From Branchiostoma floridae (Eukaryota; Chordata; Leptocardii; Amphioxiformes; Branchiostomatidae), in assembly GCF_000003815.2 (NCBI RefSeq), contig NC_049993.1, positions 6,406,489-6,470,488 on the forward strand: 64,000 bases of DNA. Direction: 5' to 3'. The number at the start of each line of letters is the position of its first letter. Position 1 is the stretch's first letter. A program made the translations under genes and the position numbers. Below, in pieces: positions 46,531 to 58,302 of this stretch. The notes beneath the pieces were generated by a model. That model had not been told where the DNA came from. It searched no databases and saw only the letters and a program-made list of their open reading frames with translations.

Positions 46531-46935
46531 AGAGAGAATTTTATTGCACGACATTTGTACATGGTACAATGTATGGCAACTACTATTACACAGAGTACAA
46601 AATAGGTATATAGAATAAGACAATCCTAATTAACATAACAAGTAGGGATAACACAAGTCTTGGATATAATGTTACAATCGAGTTGGGCTAATCATGAGTT
46701 TCAGTGTTCTTTCTAATAGCAAAGCAGTCTTTGATATATTTGCCTATGGGAGTTGTGGCATCTAAAGATATATACAAATCAGTCTGTAGCATCGAGTCTC
46801 TTGAAATCTGCTGTACTGGATTCGAGAAATATGAATAGCTCATTGCGTAAAATAGCGTATCTAGAACATTCCATTAAAAAGGGAAATTCATCTTCAATAT
46901 GCTTTGGACTGAAAGGACAAAACCTTTGATAAATG
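46530..46935 (-). mobile_element. LINE ORF2 C-terminal remnant
   Basis: Minus strand reads IEDEFPFLMECSRYAILRNE, LFIFLES and, after frame breaks, IGKYIKDCFAIRKN. The same ending (GKYIKDCF.IRK) occurs at 62720-62800. A non-LTR retrotransposon 3' end, truncated. Confidence 0.8.
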
Positions 46936-47240
46936 TCAACCACCTCCTGCCGCATTTGTTGATGACCAGAGGGTCGTGAATTTCAGAATCAACAGAGAGT
47001 AGCCCGTATTTTTCACCTGAACATCCACTTCATACATAAGTCTTATTGACACGCAAAAAGTACAATGACTTTTCTATTGTCAACTATAAACTACAAAAAC
47101 AAAGTGGATACAGAATACGTCTTAAAACTCTACTAAACAATGTAGGTAATAAGAAAACCTCCATACAATCAGGGCATGGGGCTAAACGTGAGTGTCACTA
47201 TCTATTCTAATCACAAAGCAATCTTAAGATTTGTAAAGAC
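46936..47240 (-). mobile_element. Second LINE tail, shared with the array units
   Basis: ACACG-CAAAAAGTACAATGAC, ACAAAGTGGATACAGAATAC and GTGAGTGTCACTATCT match sequence at 19670-19870, 27115-27310 and 31850-32050, and also 62585-62780 in the SLC45 intron, where it forms a LINE 3' tail. Confidence 0.7.
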
Positions 47241-48678
47241 GACATCGGCCGCATTCCGACCCAAACAACATCAGATCCTTTCAGACTCGCCGTGATCGGC
47301 GCCAGTGACCCATTTTGCTGTTGTGTAAGTTGTAACACAGGGTTAATGACCTATGCCTTTGATTATGCCGACGCCAAACCATGGTACCAAATGTCAGGTA
47401 ACGAACTACAGTACTACACATACGAAACATGCGGTAAACAGTGAACGTCCATCGGGAAATTGCTTTGGTATATACCCCTGATGTAACTTGTATCTGAACC
47501 ACGAAAATGATTTGATTAGGTTGCTGCGATACATGCATCTGACATACCAAAAATGGACAATAGCTTGGTGACCATACAGGTACCCAACTGTTTGTTGTTA
47601 ATTTATGTACGTCATACAGCCATATCCTGAGGCGTCGGTTTCATAAGTTTGATCACATGGTACCATCATGGTACCGAATGTAGGTCATGGTACCGAATGT
47701 AGGTCAGCGTGCTTACGTATGAAACTATCTTGCATGGCACACCGAGGCCTGCTTGTCTTTGGAAAGTTTCCTTGCTACATAGCACATACCCAAATGTAAC
47801 TTTCAACTGAGCCACGAACATTCTTGTGAGTAGAGATGTTGAGATAAACGTTCGTCTTCTATATAAAGTCCTTGAATTTATCAGGTTGTACAAACCACCC
47901 ATTCCTGAGGCCTGTTGCGCGCAGGTGCGTGTCCCTTTTCTAGTAGGAATCCTTTGTTTACGTTCCTCTCGGGGGGGTAGTTCTAATGACATTAATTGGA
48001 TGTAGATGACTTCCCTCCAGCATTGTTCCATCTCTTTATCAAAGACCCCCGGTGTGGAAAATTGGATCATTGGGACAAACCAAACGACCTGTAGCACATT
48101 AAAGACTGTAAAAAATGCGGCCTGCATAGACATATGCTAAACAGCAGTTTGTTTACATATGAAAGTCTCAAGCTTAGTATAACGTTACATTGGCATTCGA
48201 TTAATAGCATGACAATTAAAAAGTTCCGGAAGTATGCCACATGTACTGTGATGATGACATCCTCAACTCACAAGGCACAGGGGGTCTTGATGATTAGATA
48301 AAAAGACTAACAATAAACAATTATTCTGTATATCATCAGGATCAGCCTGTCACTGTATCACAACGATCATCATGAGGATCATTATGGGCTGTCAATGCCT
48401 CCATTATGCATGATTAATAGACTGTAATGTCTTATCTTTACAGCCTGGGCTAGAGGGCAGACGGAATGCCTTTCTGACAGCGATTAATCATACACGTGGT
48501 TTTCTGAAGCACAGAACCCTATTTCTTCTCCACCTCAGGCATGTTGATTCGGTTGTATGAATGAATCTATACGCGCATCAATTTCTGTCCCTTTCCATTA
48601 AAAAAAAAACACGTTTCCTACCGGACTGCAATTTCTACACAACAGCCGCAAAATGAGCAAATACTTTTAGTTTCTCCC
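47241..48678. other. No gene supported; weak diverged duplication
   Basis: Two stretches (about 47330-47540 and 47630-47850) share scattered blocks (CATGGTACC, ATGTAACTT, GAGCCACGAA or GAACCACGAA). The minus frame at 47666-48133 (155 codons) crosses one of them, has no domain I recognise and looks like a chance or repeat frame. Confidence 0.4.
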
Positions 48679-48900
48679 NNNNNNNNNNNNNNNNNNNNNN
48701 NNNNNNNNNNNNNNNNNNNNNNNNNNNNNNNNNNNNNNNNNNNNNNNNNNNNNNNNNNNNNNNNNNNNNNNNNNNNNNNNNNNNNNNNNNNNNNNNNNNN
48801 NNNNNNNNNNNNNNNNNNNNNNNNNNNNNNNNNNNNNNNNNNNNNNNNNNNNNNNNNNNNNNNNNNNNNNNNNNNNNNNNNNNNNNNNNNNNNNNNNNNN
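48679..48900. other. Assembly gap (222 N)
   Basis: Flanked on the right by poor sequence (about 49010-49143: GGGGGGGCCCCCCCGGGGCC and a long G run). Confidence 0.95.
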
Positions 48901-49143
48901 TCCGGTAAACAGTTTTCCAAGTTTTATGGAACCTGGGCTTTTCAGCATCGATAGGAAGAAACGTTTAGATAGGAATTTGGGAAATTTTGGGTCCTCACCA
49001 GGAAACAAACATACTCGGGGTCCCCGGGGGAGTTCGGGGGTCCCAGAGTTAGGGGTTTCCATATGGGCGGGGGGTAACGTTCCAGTTTTGGAAGAAAAAT
49101 GTCCGGGGGGGGCCCCCCCGGGGCCCGGGGGGGGGGGGGGGGT

Positions 49144-51019
49144 GACAGAGCGCTGAACGACCTAGAGTTCAGAGATTAAAAGAACGAATCTTTTAACGTT
49201 TTGTATTTTTGTTGAATTTTCAATCGTAATTTTCTGTTTTGCATTTTTTTTTAATTATGGCGTCAAGAGTTGCACGAAAACAATTTAGGTCTCATTGAGG
49301 CTGCAGCGCGATCGCCGTTTGGTGGAAAGGGGTTGTCATCATCATCATCCTCCTCGCCGCATGTCAGTCAATGTTAATTGAAGCAGGCCGTCATTGTTCT
49401 CCACATGCAAGTTTTTACATTTTTTGTATTTGCTGCTATCCGTTGACCACCATAAGCCCCCCCCCCCCCTCCTCCTCGCCCAGGTGCATCCTATCTCAGC
49501 AGGGTCTCGCTCCACAGCTGTGAGTGAGTTACAGATATCAGACACCTATTTAAAAAGAATCTATGATGACGCAAATGCTCCCCACAAAATGGTCTAATAA
49601 TGCGATAAGTGTCACATGTTTTAATGAGATAATTCATCATGTCTAACCAACCACAACAAAAACCAAAAAACGAGACAAAAGAGGCCCTGACCTGTTTTCT
49701 AGACCAACCTAAGTTTCACATATGAGACATTCTATTCCACAGATTCTTCTGCAAATTAGTTCTACCTTTCGCCATTTATTCTGTTATGTGGTTTGTCAGT
49801 TTTTGTCGATTTCCATTTCCATTGTTTTTTTTTTCTTAGCCCAGATGTGTCAATCTGTTGAGCTTTTAATTTTGTCTCACATTGACGAAGATGTCGTCTG
49901 CGCATGCAGCAGCATTCAGTCAATGCATGTGGCTATGTTCGAGCTCAGAGGCAACCCCAGACCCTCCAAAGACGACTAGTCGCTTTAAAAGTGGGAATCT
50001 TGGCCTCCGGTGGGGAGTTTTGATAGATAAGGTAAGGTAAGGAGACAGAGACAAACAGACACACACACACACTCACACATATGCATAAACACAAACACTA
50101 TCCAAAACATTCCCCACATTTTCATGGAGATAAAAATGTGACACCTGAATTCTAGCTAGACACAGGCAACCATTTATTTTTGACATTTACAATACCCTTT
50201 GAGGAGCAATCAGGCGAACAGAGAACAAAGGCGAGGTGGAAACAGATACCTCACCTTTCCGATTCAACACGGTAGAAAGATAAGACTAATTTGTGTCTCA
50301 TGACCTAAAAAAATGACGGCTCTGATAGTTCCAAGAAAAAGAACCAAAGATAGCACAAGCTAAGCCCCTGACACGCCTCGATGCTGTGCCCTGGAGAAAG
50401 CCGCTAAACACCACCTTCCTCACTCAGGTGTTATTTTTGATATTTGATATTTGGTCGACTACTCTCTCTTGGCAGCCAGGGACTGAATTGCGAGGAGCTT
50501 ACAATAGGCGAGGCTATATCGCAAGGGTCTGGAGTGGCTGCCATTCGGCGCTAACTCAGGTGACCTCAAAACGACAGTGGAATCGGTGATGTAGAAATTA
50601 GTATTTAGCTTCAGTTTGGTAAGTCCCTCAAGTCGAACGTTATAAATGGGGGTCCCGTGTTTGAGAGAACAACACACGTCACTTTGCTTAACAAGAGTTC
50701 GGAGACCTCATATCTCCATGAAATAGTCCTATTATGTAAATGATTTCCACATTGACATAATCTATGCTTGATTATGTACACATTTAGACCCCATTCACAC
50801 TCAGAAAAACGATTCGGATAAAACATTTATCCGAATAAAAAAAATTCTATCCGATCCAAAATTGCGTTCACACTCGTCTTTGGCAACCCGATTAGTGCGC
50901 CCTCAGTCTTATCCGAATGAACATTAGGTTGAGGTCAAAGGGTAGCGAAACGAAGCATGCTATGATGGATGAAGTAGTCTTGTTATTGACATCACCCTGA
51001 AGAAATATACTGACACTAG
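49144..51019. other. Intergenic, nothing recognised
   Basis: No supported coding sequence. Small items: a CA run near 50057-50080, a CAT/CCT run near 49336-49360, and a short dyad CGGATAAA..TTTATCCG at about 50815-50834. Confidence 0.4.
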
Positions 51020-51306
51020 TTTATGGGACACTAGTCAGTCCACAAAAAAATGACAAGTAGGTATGGGACACCAGTCAGAAGACAAAATGACGAGTAGGTA
51101 TGGGACACCAGCCCCCCCCCCCCCCCCCCAAATGACAAGTAGGTATGGGACACCAGTCAGAAGACAAAAATGACAAGTAGGTATGGGACACCAGTCAGAA
51201 GACAAAAAATGACGAGTAGGTATGGGTCACCAGTCAGTCCCCCACCCCCAACCCCCCGCAAAAAAACAAAACACAAGTAGGTATGAGACACCAGTCAGAA
51301 GACAAA
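51020..51306. repeat. Minisatellite of about 37-40 bp, cut off by a gap
   Basis: TGACAAGTAGGTATGGGACA (or close variants) recurs near 51050, 51088, 51132, 51170 and 51209, with a last form near 51272. Each is usually followed by CCAGTCAGAAGACAAAA, and two copies contain poly-C. It runs into the N gap, so its true size is unknown. Confidence 0.88.
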
Positions 51307-52103
51307 NNNNNNNNNNNNNNNNNNNNNNNNNNNNNNNNNNNNNNNNNNNNNNNNNNNNNNNNNNNNNNNNNNNNNNNNNNNNNNNNNNNNNNNNNNNNNN
51401 NNNNNNNNNNNNNNNNNNNNNNNNNNNNNNNNNNNNNNNNNNNNNNNNNNNNNNNNNNNNNNNNNNNNNNNNNNNNNNNNNNNNNNNNNNNNNNNNNNNN
51501 NNNNNNNNNNNNNNNNNNNNNNNNNNNNNNNNNNNNNNNNNNNNNNNNNNNNNNNNNNNNNNNNNNNNNNNNNNNNNNNNNNNNNNNNNNNNNNNNNNNN
51601 NNNNNNNNNNNNNNNNNNNNNNNNNNNNNNNNNNNNNNNNNNNNNNNNNNNNNNNNNNNNNNNNNNNNNNNNNNNNNNNNNNNNNNNNNNNNNNNNNNNN
51701 NNNNNNNNNNNNNNNNNNNNNNNNNNNNNNNNNNNNNNNNNNNNNNNNNNNNNNNNNNNNNNNNNNNNNNNNNNNNNNNNNNNNNNNNNNNNNNNNNNNN
51801 NNNNNNNNNNNNNNNNNNNNNNNNNNNNNNNNNNNNNNNNNNNNNNNNNNNNNNNNNNNNNNNNNNNNNNNNNNNNNNNNNNNNNNNNNNNNNNNNNNNN
51901 NNNNNNNNNNNNNNNNNNNNNNNNNNNNNNNNNNNNNNNNNNNNNNNNNNNNNNNNNNNNNNNNNNNNNNNNNNNNNNNNNNNNNNNNNNNNNNNNNNNN
52001 NNNNNNNNNNNNNNNNNNNNNNNNNNNNNNNNNNNNNNNNNNNNNNNNNNNNNNNNNNNNNNNNNNNNNNNNNNNNNNNNNNNNNNNNNNNNNNNNNNNN
52101 NNN
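51307..52103. other. Assembly gap (797 N)
   Basis: Begins inside the minisatellite. The long frames that cross it are artefacts. Confidence 0.97.
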
Positions 52104-52379
52104 CTTAAATTCATACATGAATCCATTTCTTTTGACGGCACTACATTAACTCAGTATAAAATGACTAGAGGGAGGAATGCAAGTCTGGATTTTTCACATT
52201 TCTAGCGTAAACAGTGGAAACGTAAACAATCTCCAAATGTTACCTGAATGGCCTGATTTCTATGTTTAAAGTGGATTGTAAGTCCTGTCATAGTTCTAAA
52301 TGCGGATATCACACAGAACTAGCCAAAATTGCACCAGGCGTGCATGAATTATCATCGTGAACACAGAATGGATTTTTTT

Positions 52380-52745
52380 ATTAATACAACAAAAGTACAG
52401 TGACTTCCGTAAGATCTATAACAGATACTTAACGTACATATAAACAGACATATATGAATAATCTAAGAATATGAATAAGTCAACATGTTGAGTGTAGAGT
52501 GTCATTTACACTATCGGTTCTAGGGCATAGGCAGTCTTTGATGTATTTGCCTATTTGTAAGGGCTATAACCTCCCAGCTAGAATGTAGTTGAAGTTATCT
52601 ATCGAACGGAAAGTATCAAAATCTTTAGAGCAAGCGGAAAGAAATGTTTTGTGTATTTATCATCATATCGTGAACAATCCATAATAAAGTGACGTTCATC
52701 TTCGATCTTACATATGAATTGAGCAAGACGACTCTTTCGTCGCTT
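52380..52745 (-). mobile_element. LINE 3' remnant, first of two direct copies
   Basis: Minus strand reads EDERHFIMDCSRYDDKYTKH then FF, the EDE.HF..DC..Y motif of LINE C-termini, followed by frame breaks. Copy two lies at 53034-53345. Confidence 0.72.
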
Positions 52746-52766
52746 GGGACTCTCTCACTGCCCTCT

Positions 52767-52984
52767 CACTGGACTTGCGTCAAGCTTGCGTCACTGTGGG
52801 GTTCGTTCACTGCGTCACTGAATGTTGTGTTATTTTCGCCGATTTAGATATTGCGTAAAACGTAAAAGTATGACTTAGAAGACGACAAAATACACAAAAA
52901 GTAAGAAAGTTCGTTCTTTATCTCTGAAATACGTGGAGTGTCTTTTGAACCCCGCAGTGACGCAAGCATGACGCAAGTGCAGTG
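52767..52984. mobile_element. Small MITE with about 38-bp inverted ends
   Basis: CACTGGACTTGCGTCAAGC (52767) and GCATGACGCAAGTGCAGTG (ending 52984) open imperfect inverted repeats of about 38 bases, including CTTGCGTCACTG / CAGTGACGCAAG. It sits where copy two of the surrounding duplicate reads straight through (TTGGGACTAGATGTTACTAT, near 53318). Confidence 0.72.
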
Positions 52985-53033
52985 ATATGGCAACTTAAAG
53001 GTCATCTCTATAGCACCAGTCACCTTTCATAGC

Positions 53034-53345
53034 AGTACGTATAAGCAGACATATATGAATATCTATAGATATGAATAAGTCAAAATGACATTTTCACTAT
53101 GGTATTGGTTCTAAGATACAGTCTTTTGCCTATTTGTACACTGTAAGAGTACCGGGTATCGCCTCCCAGAATAATGTGGTTGAATTTATGTATTGAAAGG
53201 AAAGTATCAAATTCTTTAGAGCAAGCGTTAATCATCATATCGTGAACAATTCATGATAAAGAGACGTTCATCTGCGTTCTCACACATGTATTTAGACTCT
53301 TTCGTCGTTTGGGACTAGATGTTACTATAGGTCATCTCGATATAT
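53034..53345 (-). mobile_element. LINE 3' remnant, second direct copy
   Basis: Shares CAGACATATATGAAT, GAAAGTATCAAA, TTTAGAGCAAGCG and ATCATATCGTGAACAAT with 52430-52690, in the same orientation; both also share the 3' flank GGTCATCTC...CCTTTCATAGC, so the flank was duplicated too. Confidence 0.68.
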
Positions 53346-53528
53346 AGCAACAGTGACCTTTCATAGCCACTAATAATTGTCTCCCAGCCTAGGATGAATT
53401 TCAGAAAATACCTGAAGTGACACATACAAAGGAACCGTCGCATGTTATGTGTTTATCTAATTTGTTGCCATGACGAAGTATTTTGTGTCATCATTAATAC
53501 TTCTCAAAGGCTGTAATTACGGCATCCT

Positions 53529-53577
53529 CCTACGCAGGGACATCCAACAGCCAAACTGTTGGATGTCCCTGCGTAGG
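53529..53577. repeat. Perfect 22-bp stem hairpin
   Basis: 53529-53550 is exactly inverted at 53556-53577 with loop CCAAA; arm core TACGCAGGGACATCCAACAG. Outside it, GTAATTAC occurs on both sides (about 53513 and 53583), extending the symmetry. Confidence 0.92.
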
Positions 53578-53599
53578 ATGTTGTAATTACTGTAGCTTT

Positions 53600-54555
53600 T
53601 CATGTCATAATTTACAACAAGGAAATTCCTTGCAACAAATCTGCCACCATTTTATCAAGACCATAGCGTGTCCAGGGCAAAAGATACAGGAAACAGAAGC
53701 TCTGCTGCAGTATCAAGGTAACATACTAGGGGGGGTGGGGCTAAGATTGACTTTGTCCTTCGTCTTCCCAACCCCTACCCACCTACCAAATATTATTGTA
53801 ATAATTTGAGAGGTTCTTGTGTTGTGTTGATACAAAAATCCGGACACACAGACACGCACACACGGACGCACAGACAGACACACCCAAAACTGGAGATTGG
53901 AAAATGTTTCAGCTGTCACGTAAAGCTGTCAGCACACAATTTTTTTTTCTTCTCCATTCTAAAACTTTGAGTCGCTTTCGCTCAGATTGTAGTTGAGATA
54001 AACGATTGGAGTCGGGTAGTGTTTCCTCCGAGCAGTACTTGACATGTGTGATTCCCAAGTTTATGTGTTTCGTTGTCACCTCCATGAAAATGGAGGTACA
54101 TGTACATAATATTATGAGTGCGTGGTGGGGTCACACCTGCGTATATATTTAAGTCTGTATGAGGCGCGCACTCTGATCTATACCCACATCTTATTTGTCT
54201 AAAGCTATTCCGAAGAGCGAGTAATGATAAAGTTTACTACTGTCCTCTATTAGAAGCGCCTCACACCTATCCACGTGTCCACACACACTGCGTATTTCGG
54301 GGTTGTTGAATGTGCGCCGCCTGGAATGCCGAAAACTTTCGATGAATTACATAATCCAATCAATCCAACCTACAGTTTTCTCATTTCAGAGAATATACAT
54401 ATAAAACTAGTGTTGGGGATTACATTTTCGAAAAAATAAATCAATTAAATAACTGTCAAGGGGGGATGGTCCGAGTTGTCCCGGCAGATGGGCCGAGTTG
54501 ACTGGGCCGAGTTGGTCATGGTCCGAGTCGTCCGACATTCCATGGGAGTACTTGC
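53600..54555. other. Intergenic, nothing coding recognised
   Basis: Includes a CACACGGACGCACAGACAG-type simple repeat near 53845-53885. Just before the hairpin element, CCGAGTTG or CCGAGTCG recurs about four times (54468-54535). Confidence 0.4.
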
Positions 54556-54723
54556 CTCCACAGGTCGTTGTAAAAATAATAGAAATTGGACAAACGTAAA
54601 CAGGTAACATGTCAGACGAGTTAGCTGGGTCGCTAACCATACTTCTCGGTCAGCTAACTCATCTGGCATGTTATGTATCTATATTTGTCCAATTTGTACT
54701 ATTTTTCCCGCGACCTGTGGAGC
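54556..54723. mobile_element. Hairpin element with about 80-bp imperfect arms
   Basis: CTCCACAGGTCG...AAATTGGACAAA...AACATGTCAGACGAGTTAGC (left) is inverted as GCTAACTCATCTGGCATGTT...TTTGTCCAATTT...CGACCTGTGGAG (right), with a short loop at about 54635-54650. A foldback-type MITE. Confidence 0.78.
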
Positions 54724-55910
54724 CTGGTAGAGACTAAGAGCTTTATACGCACCTCAAACGGACTTGAATATATACGCATGTGTGACCCCACCTTTAGTCT
54801 CCAGAACGTTTCGAGTGAGTGCGAGAAGGTATTGTTGACCCGACGGTCAGGTTTGCTATCAGGCAAAGCTCTCCATGAAGGTCTGGTATCTCCAAAAACT
54901 AGTTTGTTCAGTTTGCGACATGGAGGTAATGGAAGGCTGAAATATAGAGTGGATCGAGTTTAGAGCTCGTCTTTCGTGATTCGTCTTCGGCTCACTGCAA
55001 AGGGAACTCAAGTCCATAAGCTTCAAATAGGGGGCGAAACATGATTAACTAAAATAATGTATAAACACAAATACACACATAATGACAACTTCGAATTCCA
55101 CGCTGTCAGGCGCTCCGGCCACGTTCCTGAGAAACACGTGTTGAGCTACACTCCAAGCAGAGGTTAGGCTCAGACTTTTTTTGTAGGCGTTTTTATCGGG
55201 CTTTCTATTTTGCACTGGTTTCTTTATGTTTCGCTTGGAGAGTAGTGTTCAACTACTTATAAGGGAAAAGGCAGTTGTCGTGCCATGCACGTGGCTCCTA
55301 GGGTACGGAGAGGTCAAAAACATTACAATAATTCAAGACAATTGCTCAATCTTTGTCTGATCGTGAGTCACGATCAGACAAAGTTTTTCTGTAAATGTCA
55401 ATGACCTCTTAAACCTTCTTTCCAGTGCGTTTCCCTATTGTTCCGCTCCATCATAAAAAGAAATCGAACCAGTAACAATGTATGTCAAAACATAGTTACT
55501 GTAACATACATTGTAAGTTGTTTTACCTTATGGGTAAGAACATATTAAAAAAACTGTCATGACGTACTATATTTTGTAGAGATTACATGTGAGCGTTTTC
55601 CCCTAGCTTTTATGACTATCTATATAGTGACAGTAGCTATGATTGAGTATGTTAATAAAGAGCAATTATTGGTACTTAGCCCGGTTATAAGGTCGGCGAG
55701 TTTTAACAAAAGACCTATAAGCAAGCAAGAATGTAGTTGTATATAACGTTACTAGAAAAAGTTTGTGGACATTTCCTACATATTGATAAACCAATGACAA
55801 TTGGCACCGCCTGTGCGTACTGTTTATTGATATCCAGTATCAACCGCCCCGTACTTGTACGCATGGCCTGCATAGCAGACAGCTGATTTTTGCACACGGT
55901 ACTGCAGTAG
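54724..55910. other. Intergenic with two small dyads
   Basis: A perfect 15-bp stem at 55351-55383 (CTTTGTCTGATCGTG, loop AGT) and a weaker one near 55476-55516 (ACAATGTATGT inverted as ACATACATTGT). No coding sequence supported. Confidence 0.55.
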
Positions 55911-56145
55911 TACACACACTAGCACCACAGGTGGTTTCAAAACGCTATGGCTCGCCTCGACTCCCCGTCGTTTTCTGGGTACAACCGGTTTTGGTGGCTT
56001 GCTATTGGACGCCGACTCACTGGCCAGACTCACTGTACCCCTTGTGTAACACAGTAGAGAGTTACACAAGACACGCGGACGTCGTACGCACCACAGAGCG
56101 AGCTTCTAGAATATACTTGTACAGTCGACTGAAAGACTTACACGG
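55911..56145 (+). promoter_or_regulatory. Possible promoter and non-coding first exon (weak)
   Basis: GC-richer than its surroundings, with an inverted CCAAT (CTATTGG, about 56003) and a plausible donor (TTACACG-GTATGT, about 56141). The SLC45 coding exon at 60483 follows a splice acceptor, so an upstream untranslated exon must exist; this is one candidate. Speculative. Confidence 0.2.
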
Positions 56146-56357
56146 TATGTATCCATATTTGTTTCTGCATCGCCGCATAACAACCACTTGCTTTAACGCA
56201 CTACCTTCGCGGGCAGGCGGCACGACAGGTGCTGGTTATATCCACTAAACGGCCTGTCACGCCCAGCCTCGCACATCTAAATGTAAGTGAGCGCCGTGTA
56301 AAGTTATCTAATGAGGACGTTTCTACGGTACTTGGTGGCAGCGAGTTCCACTCTACA

Positions 56358-56766
56358 ATGGTTTTTATTTAGGGTAGAACGAATTTTTGAACACGTCAAT
56401 TCTAGCTTGATAACTTTGGGACTTGAAGGCATGGCTTTTTCCTATTTTTGGGGGGGGGCACGGGTGTTGGATGCATGAGCTGTATGTGCCAAACTTTTGT
56501 TTGGCTTCTTTTTACGCTGCGAGCGGAGCAAAAAGTTTCATCAATTGCACTCGTCTCAGCGATGGTTTTTATTTAGGGTAGAACGAATTTTTGAACACGT
56601 CAATTCTAGCTTGATAACTTTGGGACTTGAAGGCATGGCCTTTTCCTATGTTTTTTGGGGGGGCACGGGTGTTAGATACGTGAGCTGTATGTGCCAAACT
56701 TTTGTTTGGCTTCTTTTTACGCTGCGAGCGGAGCAAAAAATTTCATCAATTGCACTCGTCTCAGCA
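56358..56766. repeat. 204-bp tandem duplication
   Basis: 56358-56561 is repeated almost exactly at 56562-56766: ATGGTTTTTATTTAGGGTAG, GGCACGGGTGTTRGATRCRT, TTTGTTTGGCTTC, TTGCACTCGTCTCAGC. Few mismatches, all in or beside the T/G run and the GTTRGATRCRT stretch, so it is recent. Confidence 0.92.
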
Positions 56767-58202
56767 GATAACACATTTTAAGTCGAAAGGTCTTGTTGGA
56801 CCCCAAAGAGCTTATTCGCTTTAGTTCTATTTCTAGAACTTAAGTATAGTTCTTGAGCATAGTATCATCACTTTTGGCGGGGTAATTGCATAGCATTTAA
56901 GTCAATGATGTCTTCCAAGCATGTCTATTAACAGGACGCTATTTCGTGTCTATGCTATAGTGGGACGTCTGAAATGCAAGGGAAATCCGTTCAAATTTGG
57001 TAAAAATGGAAGAAATGTCACTGTCTGTGTTAAGCAGAATAATTGAAATTCGATCCTCCCGGGATTTCGCTTTTTCCCACCTGTTCCCCACCTAGCGACT
57101 ACTCGTCGGCATATGAAAGACTTGTCGGACAATACACATTTCGCAAATCCGTAGTCACACTATCGCCGATTGTCAGAAGATTGCCAAATTAAAAAATCCC
57201 ATTGGATCTGCAATCATCAGTCTAAAAATAGCAGAGAGCTCGGGAGGACACCGGGTATATTGCTGCCGAAAATGGCCCTCACAGCTCGCAGGTAGCCTGT
57301 ACCATAAGGGGATCGTAGAATTTGGCAAAAAGTCGGGAAATTCGTCCACGCTTAGGTTCATGTTTTCCCCTCGCGGCCGGCCAACTTTGTATACTGCCAA
57401 AACTCCCCTGGCAAATTATTCTCACTATGACAGCCAGCGTAGTCTGGTAGAGCCTAGCTCACAGACTTGTCAACTGCGTCGGGCTTCTTTTTTTTTCTGC
57501 TGTGCCGCCAGGTTATTAAAGTACGCGACATCGACTGATAATGTTACATCGGAGACATGCCACACCGACGCCCTGCACGAGCTCCTAAACAGACGTAGTC
57601 TCCCAACAGTAGTCTCCCAACAGTAGTAGTAGTCTTACTTAGTAGTCTCCCAATAGACTGTAGGGAGAATAGTTTTCCACGGTAGTTTTGCTGGCCTCCT
57701 TCGCATACTTCAGGATAGGAGGAGCAGTTTGGGATGAGCGCTGGGTCGCTATTTTCAACATGGAGTAGAGTTCTCTATGCCACAGAGGGAGTTCGCCGGG
57801 TGAAGGAGAAATGTACGCCCGCTGTTGAACACGATTCCCCCGGGTCAATCCCCCTAGACCCCACCCCCTGTAAAACAGTGAAACATTACTTGGTAGTGGG
57901 TACAAAACGTTACAATGGCTAACATACGTATTCTTTTGCCGGATAAAATCTGAGCTGAGCCCGGTCCAACTCGCCTACAGGTAGAGGCGGGCCGCCTGAC
58001 CGAGCACACCGCACCTCAGCCTGGATGCCATACTGTTTCCAGAGCCCTATACAATCCAACTCTGGTCCTCGGCTCTACGGCCAGCATGCCCCAAGAAAAC
58101 TCTGCAGCAGGCCCCATGAGTTAGAACCCCCGATGCATGGTAGATAGCAACGAGCCGGAGTCTTGTATCCAGGCTAATTCCACAAGTAGCTATAGTTGTC
58201 TG
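56767..58202. other. Intergenic, no gene supported
   Basis: Only a short tandem of AGTAGTCTCCCAACAGT (57594-57655) stands out. The open frames lack recognisable domains. Confidence 0.4.
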
Positions 58203-58302
58203 NNNNNNNNNNNNNNNNNNNNNNNNNNNNNNNNNNNNNNNNNNNNNNNNNNNNNNNNNNNNNNNNNNNNNNNNNNNNNNNNNNNNNNNNNNNNNNNNNN
58301 NN
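58203..58302. other. Assembly gap of exactly 100 N
   Basis: Length suggests an unknown-size placeholder; the right flank starts with a C run. Confidence 0.95.

Noticed and set aside
47666..48133. 155-codon minus-strand frame
   Set aside because: No recognisable domain, no splice context, and it overlaps a diverged local duplication; its composition looks like chance.
55931..56248. 105-codon frame with several aromatic residues
   Set aside because: No domain recognised, no paralogue in the window; the same stretch is better (though weakly) read as promoter and leader.
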